From IMG/VR virus record IMGVR_UViG_3300033552_000014, positions 1-51,142 of that record: a DNA stretch of 51,142 nt; one strand, 5' to 3'. Of the stretch, positions 21,021 through 27,093 are shown piece by piece (within the stretch, counting starts at the first letter, position 1; each line of letters begins with the position of its first letter). The notes under the pieces are model-generated. The model ran no database searches and was not told the origin of the DNA. It worked only from the letters and a program-made list of their open reading frames with translations. Position numbers and translations under genes: made by a program. This DNA comes from a virus.

Positions 21021-21388
21021 CATATACCTGCTAGATGTGGTAATGCTCTTGCCTAGGCTAACCACTATTAAACTAGACGTAACCAGCCGTGAAAAGGTAG
21101 TATCCGAGACTGACCTCTCAAACTAAAACATTCTTAGTCAGCTTGTTTTATTACACACGCTCTAAAGGTAGTCAGCCCTTGCCCAAAGTTGTGACTCTAA
21201 GTCTCACAAGGACTTAGATAAGTATATGGTGATAAGATTAGATACTTCTTCTGGTAAAAACTCTAATCTTGATTTGTTCCTATACTTATCTTAGTCCTTA
21301 GCGAATTTGACTGTTACTTCCGCTCACATTGGAAGGCCCTTGATACGGCCTTAATCACAGTTAATAATATATTCTAGGATTTCTTTTA
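21021..21388 (+). ncRNA. Structured region before tRNA-Ser with 17-bp stem at 21210-21297
   Basis: Gene-free 368 nt. GGACTTAGATAAGTATA (21210) pairs over 17 bp (one mismatch) with the segment ending at 21297, enclosing a second hairpin AAGATTAGA..TCTAATCTT. Upstream, GACTGAC and TAGTCAG can also pair near 21110-21140. No promoter or frame seen. Confidence 0.5.
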
Positions 21389-21475
21389 GGAAGATGTGCT
21401 GCAAGGTGCGGCAGAGGTTTGCTAAACCTCCGTTCAGAAATGGGCCGATAGGTTCAATTCCTATATCTTCCGCCA
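21389..21475 (+). tRNA. tRNA-Ser (GCT)
   Basis: Acceptor GGAAGAT/ATCTTCC, anticodon stem GAGGT/ACCTC with loop TTGCTAA (GCT), long variable arm, T loop TTCAATT, discriminator G, CCA. Confidence 0.9.
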
Positions 21476-21481
21476 AATAAT

Positions 21482-21556
21482 GCCCGTTAGACCGAATGGT
21501 GAGGTAGCGTCTTGATAAGGCGTTTGCAGGTGGATCGTAACCACCAGCGGGTACCA
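21482..21556 (+). tRNA. tRNA-Ile (GAT), altered T loop
   Basis: Acceptor GCCCGTT/AGCGGGT, anticodon loop TTGATAA (GAT), T stem GGTGG/CCACC with loop ATCGTAA instead of TTCRANT, discriminator A, CCA. The 115 nt after it hold stems such as TCTGG..CCAGA and TTTTGTAGT..ACTACAAA. Confidence 0.82.
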
Positions 21557-21671
21557 AGTTTTGTAGTCTGGTGATTAGCCAGATAAAGGCGTTGCGGGTA
21601 GTTCATAGCAACCAATAAAAATCGAAGCGCAACTTAATAATAATGTGTGCAGCCTACTACAAATTAAATAT

Positions 21672-21748
21672 GGCTCAGTAGCTCCAATTGGTAGAGCAGG
21701 GGATTCCAAATCCTTGTGTTGGTGGTTCGAGTCCATCCTGGGTTGCCA
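21672..21748 (+). tRNA. tRNA-Trp (CCA)
   Basis: Acceptor GGCTCAG/CTGGGTT, anticodon loop TTCCAAA (CCA), T loop TTCGAGT, discriminator G, encoded CCA. Confidence 0.88.
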
Positions 21749-21758
21749 AATAATTTAT

Positions 21759-21787
21759 TTGAATTATTTATCAAATTTTGTTATAAT
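21759..21787 (+). promoter_or_regulatory. Sigma70-type promoter
   Basis: TTGAAT (21759-21764), 17-bp spacer, TATAAT (21782-21787), between tRNA-Trp and the 67-aa gene. Confidence 0.75.
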
Positions 21788-21804
21788 TAATCTTTAGGAA
21801 ATAA

Positions 21805-22008
21805 ATGATTAATAGAAAAGAGCTAATCTTAGTTCCGGCATACGGGCATAAATACGATAGCAAAGAGGCTATGATTAAAGGCTGGGTTACCGGAAAAGAC
21901 TTTAGAATTATTACCGGCTCTTATTGCTCAATAAGAGATATTAGTCGGCTAAAAAACAAATCTACTGTAATTACTATATCGCAAGATTTGTTTAATTATG
22001 TAGTATAA
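21805..22008 (+). CDS. Hypothetical 67-aa protein
   Basis: 67 residues, MINRKELILVPAYGHKYDSK onward. The ILVPAYG.KY.S...M..GW..GKDF.I pattern is a small phage protein type of unknown function. AGGA precedes the start. The tRNA-Met follows 5 nt after its stop. Confidence 0.65.
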   Translation: MINRKELILVPAYGHKYDSKEAMIKGWVTGKDFRIITGSYCSIRDISRLKNKSTVITISQDLFNYVV

Positions 22009-22013
22009 AATAC

Positions 22014-22087
22014 CGCGGGTAGTGTAGCCAACAATTCGGTCTCATAAGCCAGAATCATCGGAGGTGCGAATCCTTCACCCGCTACCA
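22014..22087 (+). tRNA. tRNA-Met (CAT), possible initiator
   Basis: Acceptor CGCGGGT/ACCCGCT with a C-T mismatch at the first pair, a feature of initiator tRNA; anticodon loop CTCATAA (CAT); T loop TGCGAAT; discriminator A; CCA. The D arm is poorly formed and the anticodon stem has one mismatch, so the assignment to initiator is tentative. Confidence 0.75.
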
Positions 22088-22092
22088 AAAAT

Positions 22093-22182
22093 GGAAGAGC
22101 AACCCAATTGGCGATGGGACCGGTCTTGAAAACCGTCGAGTTAGAAATAGCCTTGAGAGTTCAACTCTCTCCTCTTCCGCCA
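22093..22182 (+). tRNA. tRNA-Ser (TGA)
   Basis: Acceptor GGAAGAG/CTCTTCC, anticodon loop CTTGAAA (TGA), long variable arm, T loop TTCAACT, discriminator G, CCA. Confidence 0.9.
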
Positions 22183-22267
22183 TAATTATACGCTGTGGGT
22201 AACTAGAGTGCGCACATAACAATGAACTAGAGTTCGAGCAATCGAACCTCAGAGCGTATAATTATGG
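22180..22267 (+). ncRNA. CCA/TGG trailer hairpin of tRNA-Ser(TGA)
   Basis: CCATAATTATACGCT (22180-22194) pairs perfectly over 15 bp with 22253-22267, ending in TGG. The 58-nt interior contains GTTCGAGCAATCGAAC. Confidence 0.8.
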
Positions 22268-22378
22268 TGTTTTACAGAAGCTACAATGGAACACCGATAG
22301 TTTATACCAAACCTATAGTACGGTATAAACAGGCCATGAAGACGGGCTTCCTCAGATTCAAGTACTGAGTAAGACACC
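22266..22378 (+). ncRNA. 113-nt tRNA-like RNA
   Basis: GGTGTTTTA pairs with TAAGACACC (9 bp, one G-U) as an acceptor-like stem. Inside are GTTTATACC..GGTATAAAC (9 bp, 13-nt loop), GAAG..CTTC, and CTCAG ATTCAAGTA CTGAG in the T-arm position, then TTTTG. No CCA. Candidate tRNA mimic of the Y-RNA type. Confidence 0.45.
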
Positions 22379-22388
22379 TTTTGTTTAT

Positions 22389-22462
22389 GCCGGGTTGGCG
22401 GAGTGACTACGCTGTTGGCTGCAACCCTTCACAGGCTGGTTAGAATCCAGCACCCGGTTCCA
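22389..22462 (+). tRNA. tRNA-Cys (GCA)
   Basis: Acceptor GCCGGGT/ACCCGGT, discriminator T as required for tRNA-Cys, anticodon loop CTGCAAC (GCA), T loop TTAGAAT, CCA. The anticodon stem has two T-T mismatches. The ClpP-like start codon lies 4 nt beyond the CCA. Confidence 0.82.
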
Positions 22463-22466
22463 CTTT

Positions 22467-23084
22467 ATGAAAGCAGCGATGATCAAAGCAGATAAATTTA
22501 ATACACTATTTGGCAGTGGTATTCCGGGAATGATTGAGCCTAAGGCTTCTTCTCATGTACATGAGTTCTATATTTCAGGAACCCTTGACAGCCCAGAAAA
22601 TTATATTGAGTGGTTTGATACTATTCGACACTGCAAACCAGAAGATACTGTAAAGATTTATATTAATAGCTACGGCGGTGATATGTTTACAGGTATTCAG
22701 TTTATGCGCGTATTAGCAGAAACTGAAGCCTTAGTTATCTGTAGTGTTGAAGGTGCATGTATGAGTGCCGCCACTATGATCTTTTTATGTGCAGACCAAT
22801 TTGAAGTAACTCCACACTCCATGTTTATGTTTCACAATTATTCTGGTGGAACCATGGGTAAGGGTGGCGAAATGTATGGTCAAATTCAGCATGAGCGTAA
22901 GTGGTCAGAACAACTACTTAAAGAAATTTACGAAGACTTCCTTTCCCCTCAAGAAATTCAATCACTATTAGATAACAAAGATTTGTGGATGGACGTAGAT
23001 GAAGTAGTCCTGCGCATGGAGTCCCGCTCCAAAGTCTTACACGCACTAGCAAATGAACAAGATACTACTGACATTACTAATTAG
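22467..23084 (+). CDS. ClpP-family (S14) serine protease
   Basis: 205 residues with the ClpP core: YINSYGGDMFTG (oxyanion region), VEGACMSAAT with Ser100 as nucleophile, and MFHNY with His123; an acidic residue in ..NKDLWMD.. probably completes the triad. ClpP forms a barrel protease fed by ClpA/X chaperones; a phage copy may replace or redirect the host enzyme. The GACMSA motif differs from the usual GxASSxA. The ATG is 4 nt after the tRNA-Cys CCA and has no ribosome site. Confidence 0.88.
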   Translation: MKAAMIKADKFNTLFGSGIPGMIEPKASSHVHEFYISGTLDSPENYIEWFDTIRHCKPEDTVKIYINSYGGDMFTGIQFMRVLAETEALVICSVEGACMSAATMIFLCADQFEVTPHSMFMFHNYSGGTMGKGGEMYGQIQHERKWSEQLLKEIYEDFLSPQEIQSLLDNKDLWMDVDEVVLRMESRSKVLHALANEQDTTDITN

Positions 23085-23253
23085 CACCTCACTTAGCGGG
23101 TGCTATCAATCCGTTAATTCTAATGACATTGATACAGCTGTATCAGTATGTGCTAAAAATCAAGCTACTGTAGTTGAAATTACGGCACAGTTTTCTGGTA
23201 GCGAGTTGGTTATGTGTTCTAATAGAAAAAGGTATATGCTTGCGGTAGAGTAG
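23053..23253 (+). CDS. Small lipoprotein (66 aa)
   Basis: 66 residues: MNKILLTLLISTSLSGC is a lipoprotein signal with lipobox LSGC, giving a mature lipoprotein of about 50 residues with two further Cys. It starts 32 nt inside the ClpP gene in another frame, and its last codons overlap the 5' end of a tRNA. T5-like phages use small lipoproteins for superinfection exclusion at the outer membrane; that role here is a guess. Confidence 0.7.
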   Translation: MNKILLTLLISTSLSGCYQSVNSNDIDTAVSVCAKNQATVVEITAQFSGSELVMCSNRKRYMLAVE

Positions 23254-23319
23254 CTTAGAGGCAAAAGCAGCTCCTTCATACGGAGAAGGTCGTAGGTTCG
23301 AGTCCTATCTTTACTACCA
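23244..23319 (+). tRNA. tRNA-Met (CAT), overlapping a CDS
   Basis: Acceptor GGTAGAG/CTTTACT, D stem GCTT/AAGC, anticodon loop TTCATAC (CAT), T loop TTCGAGT, discriminator A, CCA. Its first 10 bases are the last codons and stop of the lipoprotein gene, so maturing the tRNA cuts that mRNA. Could be elongator Met or Ile (lysidine). Confidence 0.85.
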
Positions 23320-23369
23320 AACATGGTTCTATAATATATAGCAACCCGGCAAGTGAAATGCTTGCATTT

Positions 23370-23446
23370 CTCTCTTTAGCACAACTGAATAGTGCATCTG
23401 GCTACGAACTAGAAGGTTGGAGGTTTGAATCCTCTGAGAGAGGCCA
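23370..23446 (+). tRNA. tRNA-Arg (ACG)
   Basis: Acceptor CTCTCTT/GAGAGAG, D stem GCAC/GTGC, anticodon loop CTACGAA (ACG, read as ICG if deaminated), T loop TTTGAAT, discriminator G, CCA. Confidence 0.87.
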
Positions 23447-23526
23447 TAGACTAATATATCTCCTATTCCTTATTTTAAGATAAACGCGTGCAAAATAAGA
23501 GCGGCAAAAGATATATTACTCTATGG
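23444..23526 (+). ncRNA. CCA/TGG trailer hairpin covering the next start codon
   Basis: CCATAGACTAATATATCT pairs (18 bp, one mismatch) with 23509-23526, ending TATGG. That ATG is the start codon of the 96-aa gene at 23523, so an unprocessed transcript hides it. Confidence 0.75.
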
Positions 23527-23813
23527 CTAAATTGTTTTCAACTTTAAAAGACCCTAAGCTGGGCATGCATGACCAAATTACGTTTGGTAAACTAAAAGGT
23601 TGTAGAGTTTGTGATGTTATCCAAGATCACTACGAGTACTTAATCTGGGTTGAAAAAGAAGGTTACTGCAAGTTTCAACAAATAGTAGTAGAAACTATAC
23701 AAGATGCAGCTAATTTTGCAAAGTGGGAAGAGCCTAAAGAAGATAAGGTAGTAGATACCTATGACAAGTTTACTAGGTATGATGACTTCTGGTATGATGA
23801 TATACCTTTTTAA
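23523..23813 (+). CDS. DUF3820-like 96-aa protein
   Basis: 96 residues. The block ITFGKLKGCRVCDV..HYEYLIWVEKEGY matches the small DUF3820 pattern (FGK.KG..l.D....YL.W), also found at the end of exodeoxyribonuclease X-type proteins. Acidic C-terminus. The start codon lies in the 3' arm of the tRNA-Arg trailer hairpin and has no ribosome site. Confidence 0.65.
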   Translation: MAKLFSTLKDPKLGMHDQITFGKLKGCRVCDVIQDHYEYLIWVEKEGYCKFQQIVVETIQDAANFAKWEEPKEDKVVDTYDKFTRYDDFWYDDIPF

Positions 23814-23816
23814 TAT

Positions 23817-23890
23817 GTTGGCCTTAGTGTAGTGGAAGCAAACCTCGCTGTGACCGAGGAGGCGAGGGTTCGATTCCCCAGGCCACCCCA
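23817..23890 (+). tRNA. tRNA-His (GTG)
   Basis: Anticodon stem CCTCG/CGAGG with loop CTGTGAC (GTG), T loop TTCGATT, 3' end AGGCCAC C CCA with discriminator C typical of tRNA-His. The 5' acceptor strand carries an extra T relative to a perfect pairing, so the 5' end could lie a base either way. Confidence 0.82.
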
Positions 23891-23987
23891 AATAATACAA
23901 AGCCGCTACTTAAAGGGCTTACAAAAGTCGTAGTATTAGACACACGACAAACCTTAAACGCATAACAAACTACGCTTGGAGCTTAAA

Positions 23988-25133
23988 GTGCAAGTTACTG
24001 TTTCTATCTCAGACACGGATATTAAATCTATAGTAGGTTTAATTGTGACAGGAGTAACCTCTGAGTTAATCGCTCAAGGGTTGCCTTTGCCTTTGCCTGT
24101 ACCACTACCACTACCACTACCCCTACCCGTAACACCTCCACGCGAAATTTTAACCCTTAAGCCGGGAATAGATGTTCTTGCGGCCCTTACAGAGCTTCAA
24201 GTAAAAAAAGGACCCTACAAGGGTATGTTCCTTGTAGCTCCAGCAGGTGTAGGAAACTGGTACTTTGCAAACCTTGGGCTGCAAGGAATTATTCCATACA
24301 TGGATAATTCCGCACTAGAAGCACTTATTAGACCTTATCTTGATCTCTACATTAGTAAGCTTCGCTCGGATTACACCATTGATGACGTCGGATTTCCAGG
24401 TGGAATTGACTTTCCTGAAACAACTGTGCTGCATATCTCAGATAGTGATGATTCGTATGCCTCAACATTTACAAGCCTAGTACTATTGTACGTAAAAGCT
24501 AGCGGTAACACTGCTTGGTGGAATAGTAATTCTGTGGTCATAAATGAAATAATGACACGCAACTGTTTAATTCCGATTAAGCCTAATAACTTAACAAGCA
24601 CCTTTACGCCAACTAATATCCAAAAGATATGGGACGTAGGTTATTTCATGGATAATTGTGAAGTATACCGTGGACTAAGAGACGCAGCAACCTTAAATAA
24701 AGATAATGTTGCTGTTGCCAATACTTTTAGTGCTGGAGCAGACCGAATTGCTGTAGGTCTTAGAGGTCTCTGGGCAGAAACAGGGTTCCGGTACGCTGAT
24801 GCAGCCCCTATTTTGCGGACTACTGACAAGGCACTTTACCCTGATGGGGCGTGTCAAGTCTTTGCCGAAGCCTTTGGCGTAACTGAGTTACGTGACCTAT
24901 TTGATAAGTCTTATACGTATCTCAACAATAGCTTCCCGGGCTGGGAAACTGGAAACCTAGACGCGTTTCCCTTTGCAGTTCTTGGTTATGTTTCAGCGTT
25001 ACGTCAAGACTTTACCAGAGCAAAAACACAGGTCAGTATTATCGAAGAAAAGTTTACTCTAAGTCGCCCACACATAACCTTGAATGAACTTGGGTGGTAT
25101 TCAAAAACTCGTGCAATAGTACAAGTAACATAA
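23988..25133 (+). CDS. Putative six-hairpin glycosidase-like protein with (LP)n linker
   Basis: GTG start at 23988 preferred: GGAG (23978-23981) lies 6 nt upstream, whereas the TTG at 23976 overlaps that site. About 381 residues. The first 35 resemble a short beta segment; next come alternating Leu-Pro pairs (about residues 37-52), a rigid spacer. The C-terminal 320 residues are helical with DSDDSYASTFTSLVLLYVKA, LRGLWAETGFRYAD, and ..GWETGNLDAFPFAVLGYV.., reminiscent of alpha/alpha-toroid (six-hairpin) glycosidases. Sugar target unknown. Could act on host polysaccharide or on modified bases. Confidence 0.55.
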   Translation: MQVTVSISDTDIKSIVGLIVTGVTSELIAQGLPLPLPVPLPLPLPLPVTPPREILTLKPGIDVLAALTELQVKKGPYKGMFLVAPAGVGNWYFANLGLQGIIPYMDNSALEALIRPYLDLYISKLRSDYTIDDVGFPGGIDFPETTVLHISDSDDSYASTFTSLVLLYVKASGNTAWWNSNSVVINEIMTRNCLIPIKPNNLTSTFTPTNIQKIWDVGYFMDNCEVYRGLRDAATLNKDNVAVANTFSAGADRIAVGLRGLWAETGFRYADAAPILRTTDKALYPDGACQVFAEAFGVTELRDLFDKSYTYLNNSFPGWETGNLDAFPFAVLGYVSALRQDFTRAKTQVSIIEEKFTLSRPHITLNELGWYSKTRAIVQVT

Positions 25134-25137
25134 ATAA

Positions 25138-25211
25138 GCGTGCGTAGTTCAATGGTAGAATAGGACGTTGCCAACGTCTAGACGAGAGTTCGATCCTCTC
25201 CGCCCGCACCA
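25138..25211 (+). tRNA. tRNA-Gly (GCC)
   Basis: Acceptor GCGTGCG/CGCCCGC (one mismatch), anticodon loop TTGCCAA (GCC), T loop TTCGATC, discriminator A, CCA; starts 4 nt after a stop codon. Confidence 0.88.
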
Positions 25212-25221
25212 GAATACTGAC

Positions 25222-25250
25222 TTGATTTATAAGTAAAATCTTGATATAAT
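25222..25250 (+). promoter_or_regulatory. Promoter with leaderless output
   Basis: TTGATT (25222-25227), 17-bp spacer, TATAAT (25245-25250); the ATG at 25257 follows 6 nt later. Nearly identical to the promoter at 25497. Confidence 0.78.
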
Positions 25251-25256
25251 TATACT

Positions 25257-25469
25257 ATGAAAACAATTAAAGAATTAGTACAAAATAGAATTGTACATTT
25301 TGTAGAGTACCGAAAAGGTAATCTCTGGTACACTATTAGTGGAGACGAAGACTTTATTTTTCCAGTACCTATTGAAGATACTGGAGACGGTATTTTTAAA
25401 TCCTCAGATAAAGCAATTTTGTTTATGAGATATATTCGTAAACACTTAGAAACTACTACCCCTAGTTAG
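25257..25469 (+). CDS. Hypothetical 70-aa protein
   Basis: 70 residues, MKTIKELVQNRIVHFVEYRK onward; the pattern LW Y.. ... FPVPIEDTGDG.F...DKA..FMRYIRKH is that of a small conserved phage protein of unknown function. Probably leaderless. Confidence 0.65.
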   Translation: MKTIKELVQNRIVHFVEYRKGNLWYTISGDEDFIFPVPIEDTGDGIFKSSDKAILFMRYIRKHLETTTPS

Positions 25470-25496
25470 TCAAAATTTCTTTGGTAAAATACTGAC

Positions 25497-25525
25497 TTGA
25501 TTTATAGGCAAAATATTGATATAAT
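25497..25525 (+). promoter_or_regulatory. Promoter with leaderless output (duplicate)
   Basis: TTGATT (25497-25502), 17-bp spacer, TATAAT (25520-25525), ATG 6 nt later. Differs from the promoter at 25222 by few bases, a local duplication. Confidence 0.78.
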
Positions 25526-25531
25526 TATTAG

Positions 25532-25756
25532 ATGAAAAAAACTTTTAAATTTACATCAATTCAACCAGAAATGGTAAACCACAGAGAGAGTAGTCAACAC
25601 CCAAGTTTAGTAACTCCTGGTGGTTCTACAGCACTTAAAAAAGTACCTGTGTATACAGGAAATGCCATGATTGGTATTTCTGTTATTCATAAATCATGTT
25701 TACAACCAATTTTTAGTAAGCAGGCAGCAATTGACGCTGCCTCCATGCGAAGATAA
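25532..25756 (+). CDS. Hypothetical 74-aa protein
   Basis: 74 residues, MKKTFKFTSIQPEMVNHRES onward; contains GNAMIGISVIHKSCLQPIFS, a pattern met in small phage proteins. Not obviously related to the 70-aa neighbour despite the duplicated promoter. tRNA-Gly follows 2 nt after the stop. Confidence 0.62.
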   Translation: MKKTFKFTSIQPEMVNHRESSQHPSLVTPGGSTALKKVPVYTGNAMIGISVIHKSCLQPIFSKQAAIDAASMRR

Positions 25757-25758
25757 AT

Positions 25759-25832
25759 GTGTGGTTAGTTCAATGGTAGAACAGTAGGCTTCCACCCTTC
25801 AAACATCGGTTCGATACCGTTACCTCACACCA
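25759..25832 (+). tRNA. tRNA-Gly (TCC)
   Basis: Acceptor GTGTGGT/ACCTCAC (one mismatch), anticodon loop CTTCCAC (TCC), T loop TTCGATA, discriminator A, CCA. Confidence 0.88.
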
Positions 25833-25838
25833 ATAAAA

Positions 25839-26144
25839 ATGCAACCATATACAATTAACGAGCTAGAAGAGCTAGCACGCATTATAATGAATCAAACAAA
25901 AACCACAATTCTAAACACTGATATGCTTGTTCAGGGAATCCGCAATAAGCACTTTATTGTAGGTAGCTTTACAGAACACCAAGGCTTTAGTGTTTCCTCA
26001 ACACCAGTTATGCATACTTCGCGGTCACTGGCACGTCAAGAATGTAATCGTCTAGCTAAACTTACCCCAAGTAAGCTTTACATTTTTGTTGAGTTAAGCG
26101 GCGGAGAAATGCAGCCAGCCGTAGTAAACACTATAAGTATCTAA
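25839..26144 (+). CDS. Hypothetical 101-aa protein
   Basis: 101 residues, MQPYTINELEELARIIMNQT onward, with a helical start and a beta C-terminal part (FIVGSFTEHQGFSVSSTPVM, KLYIFVELSG). Starts 6 nt after the tRNA-Gly CCA without a ribosome site. Family not recognised. Confidence 0.62.
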   Translation: MQPYTINELEELARIIMNQTKTTILNTDMLVQGIRNKHFIVGSFTEHQGFSVSSTPVMHTSRSLARQECNRLAKLTPSKLYIFVELSGGEMQPAVVNTISI

Positions 26145-26151
26145 GCTACAT

Positions 26152-26226
26152 AGTTCCTTAGCTCAGGGGTAGAGCAACTCTTTTACACGGAGAAGGTCCA
26201 CAGTTCGAAACTGTGAGGAACTACCA
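26152..26226 (+). tRNA. tRNA-Val (TAC)
   Basis: Acceptor AGTTCCT/AGGAACT perfect, anticodon loop TTTACAC (TAC), T stem CACAG/CTGTG, T loop TTCGAAA, discriminator A, CCA. Confidence 0.9.
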
Positions 26227-26237
26227 TAATTTCTTAT

Positions 26238-26266
26238 TTGAAGTCTTTGTTGATTTTCTGCATAAT
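26238..26266 (+). promoter_or_regulatory. Sigma70-type promoter
   Basis: TTGAAG (26238-26243), 17-bp spacer, CATAAT (26261-26266). Confidence 0.65.
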
Positions 26267-26289
26267 TAAGACATTAATTAGGAAATAAA

Positions 26290-26598
26290 ATGAAAAAGAT
26301 TGTAATTCACTGCACTACCACCACTGGTGGAACCGACTCCTGGGAGTTTTTTGAAGTCCCGAATGATTATTCGGGTAGCTCACTTGATAGTTTAGCCAAT
26401 GAGTGTGCTTTAGGTAACGCTGAAATGTATGGCATTTACCCGCCTTCTGATTCCTATGATGAGTTTGATAATGGAGAACCTGTTGAAGATGACAATGATT
26501 CCACAGACGATAACATAGAAGGCTATTGGGAGCTCTATGACGCTGAAAAACATGATGGGCACACTATGACTGGTGTTCCTGAGTGGCAAACTAATTAA
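26290..26598 (+). CDS. Hypothetical very acidic 102-aa protein
   Basis: 102 residues, MKKIVIHCTTTTGGTDSWEF onward, with an Asp/Glu-rich middle (EPVEDDNDSTDDNIEGYWEL). AGGA precedes the start. Strong acidity might mean DNA mimicry, but no family is visible. Confidence 0.65.
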   Translation: MKKIVIHCTTTTGGTDSWEFFEVPNDYSGSSLDSLANECALGNAEMYGIYPPSDSYDEFDNGEPVEDDNDSTDDNIEGYWELYDAEKHDGHTMTGVPEWQTN

Positions 26599-26608
26599 AA
26601 CACAATAT

Positions 26609-26683
26609 ACTCTTTTAGCTCATTTGGTAGAGCGGCGGACTGAAAATCCGTGCGGCGTGGTTCAAAACCACGAAAGAGTACCA
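26609..26683 (+). tRNA. tRNA-Phe (GAA)
   Basis: Acceptor ACTCTTT/AAAGAGT, anticodon stem GCGGA/TCCGT with loop CTGAAAA (GAA), T loop TTCAAAA, discriminator A, CCA. Confidence 0.9.
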
Positions 26684-26786
26684 ATACGTAAATACTAACA
26701 CTCTTGGCATTCGTGAGGAAGTATAGCTAGCGCTGGTAAAAGTGGGCAGATAGAACCATTTACTTTAGTTAGTATTTACATATTGG
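26681..26786 (+). ncRNA. CCA/TGG trailer hairpin of tRNA-Phe, overlapping tRNA-Asp
   Basis: CCAATACGTAAATACTAAC pairs (19 bp, one mismatch) with 26768-26786. The closing GG is the first two bases of tRNA-Asp, so both tRNA ends can be tied up in one stem. Confidence 0.8.
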
Positions 26787-26859
26787 GGTATTCATATAAC
26801 GGCCATTATCGCGGATTGTCTATCCGTAGACGGGAGTTCGACTCTCCCATACCTCGCCA
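26785..26859 (+). tRNA. tRNA-Asp (GTC)
   Basis: Acceptor GGGGTAT/ATACCTC, anticodon stem GCGGA/TCCGT with loop TTGTCTA (GTC), T loop TTCGACT, discriminator G, CCA. Confidence 0.9.
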
Positions 26860-26865
26860 AACAAA

Positions 26866-27093
26866 ATGAAACAATCAAAACTTGAAGCATACCGCGTGTA
26901 CTTTCTGACCCTAAACTGTTGGAGTTTAGCTATCAGATTTAACTTTGATGAAGCGGAAATCTTGCAAGAATTGCGTAATATACACTTAAATGCTAAAAAT
27001 ATATCTAAACTGCCTAAAAGCTGCCCTGCTTTATTTTACATGCAAGATAAAGTAGCTAAAAATAAATGGGTACAAAAGGTAATAAATGAGTAA
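26866..27093 (+). CDS. Hypothetical 75-aa protein
   Basis: 75 residues, MKQSKLEAYRVYFLTLNCWS onward; helical and basic. Starts 6 nt after the tRNA-Asp CCA without a ribosome site, and overlaps the next gene by 8 nt. Confidence 0.6.
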   Translation: MKQSKLEAYRVYFLTLNCWSLAIRFNFDEAEILQELRNIHLNAKNISKLPKSCPALFYMQDKVAKNKWVQKVINE

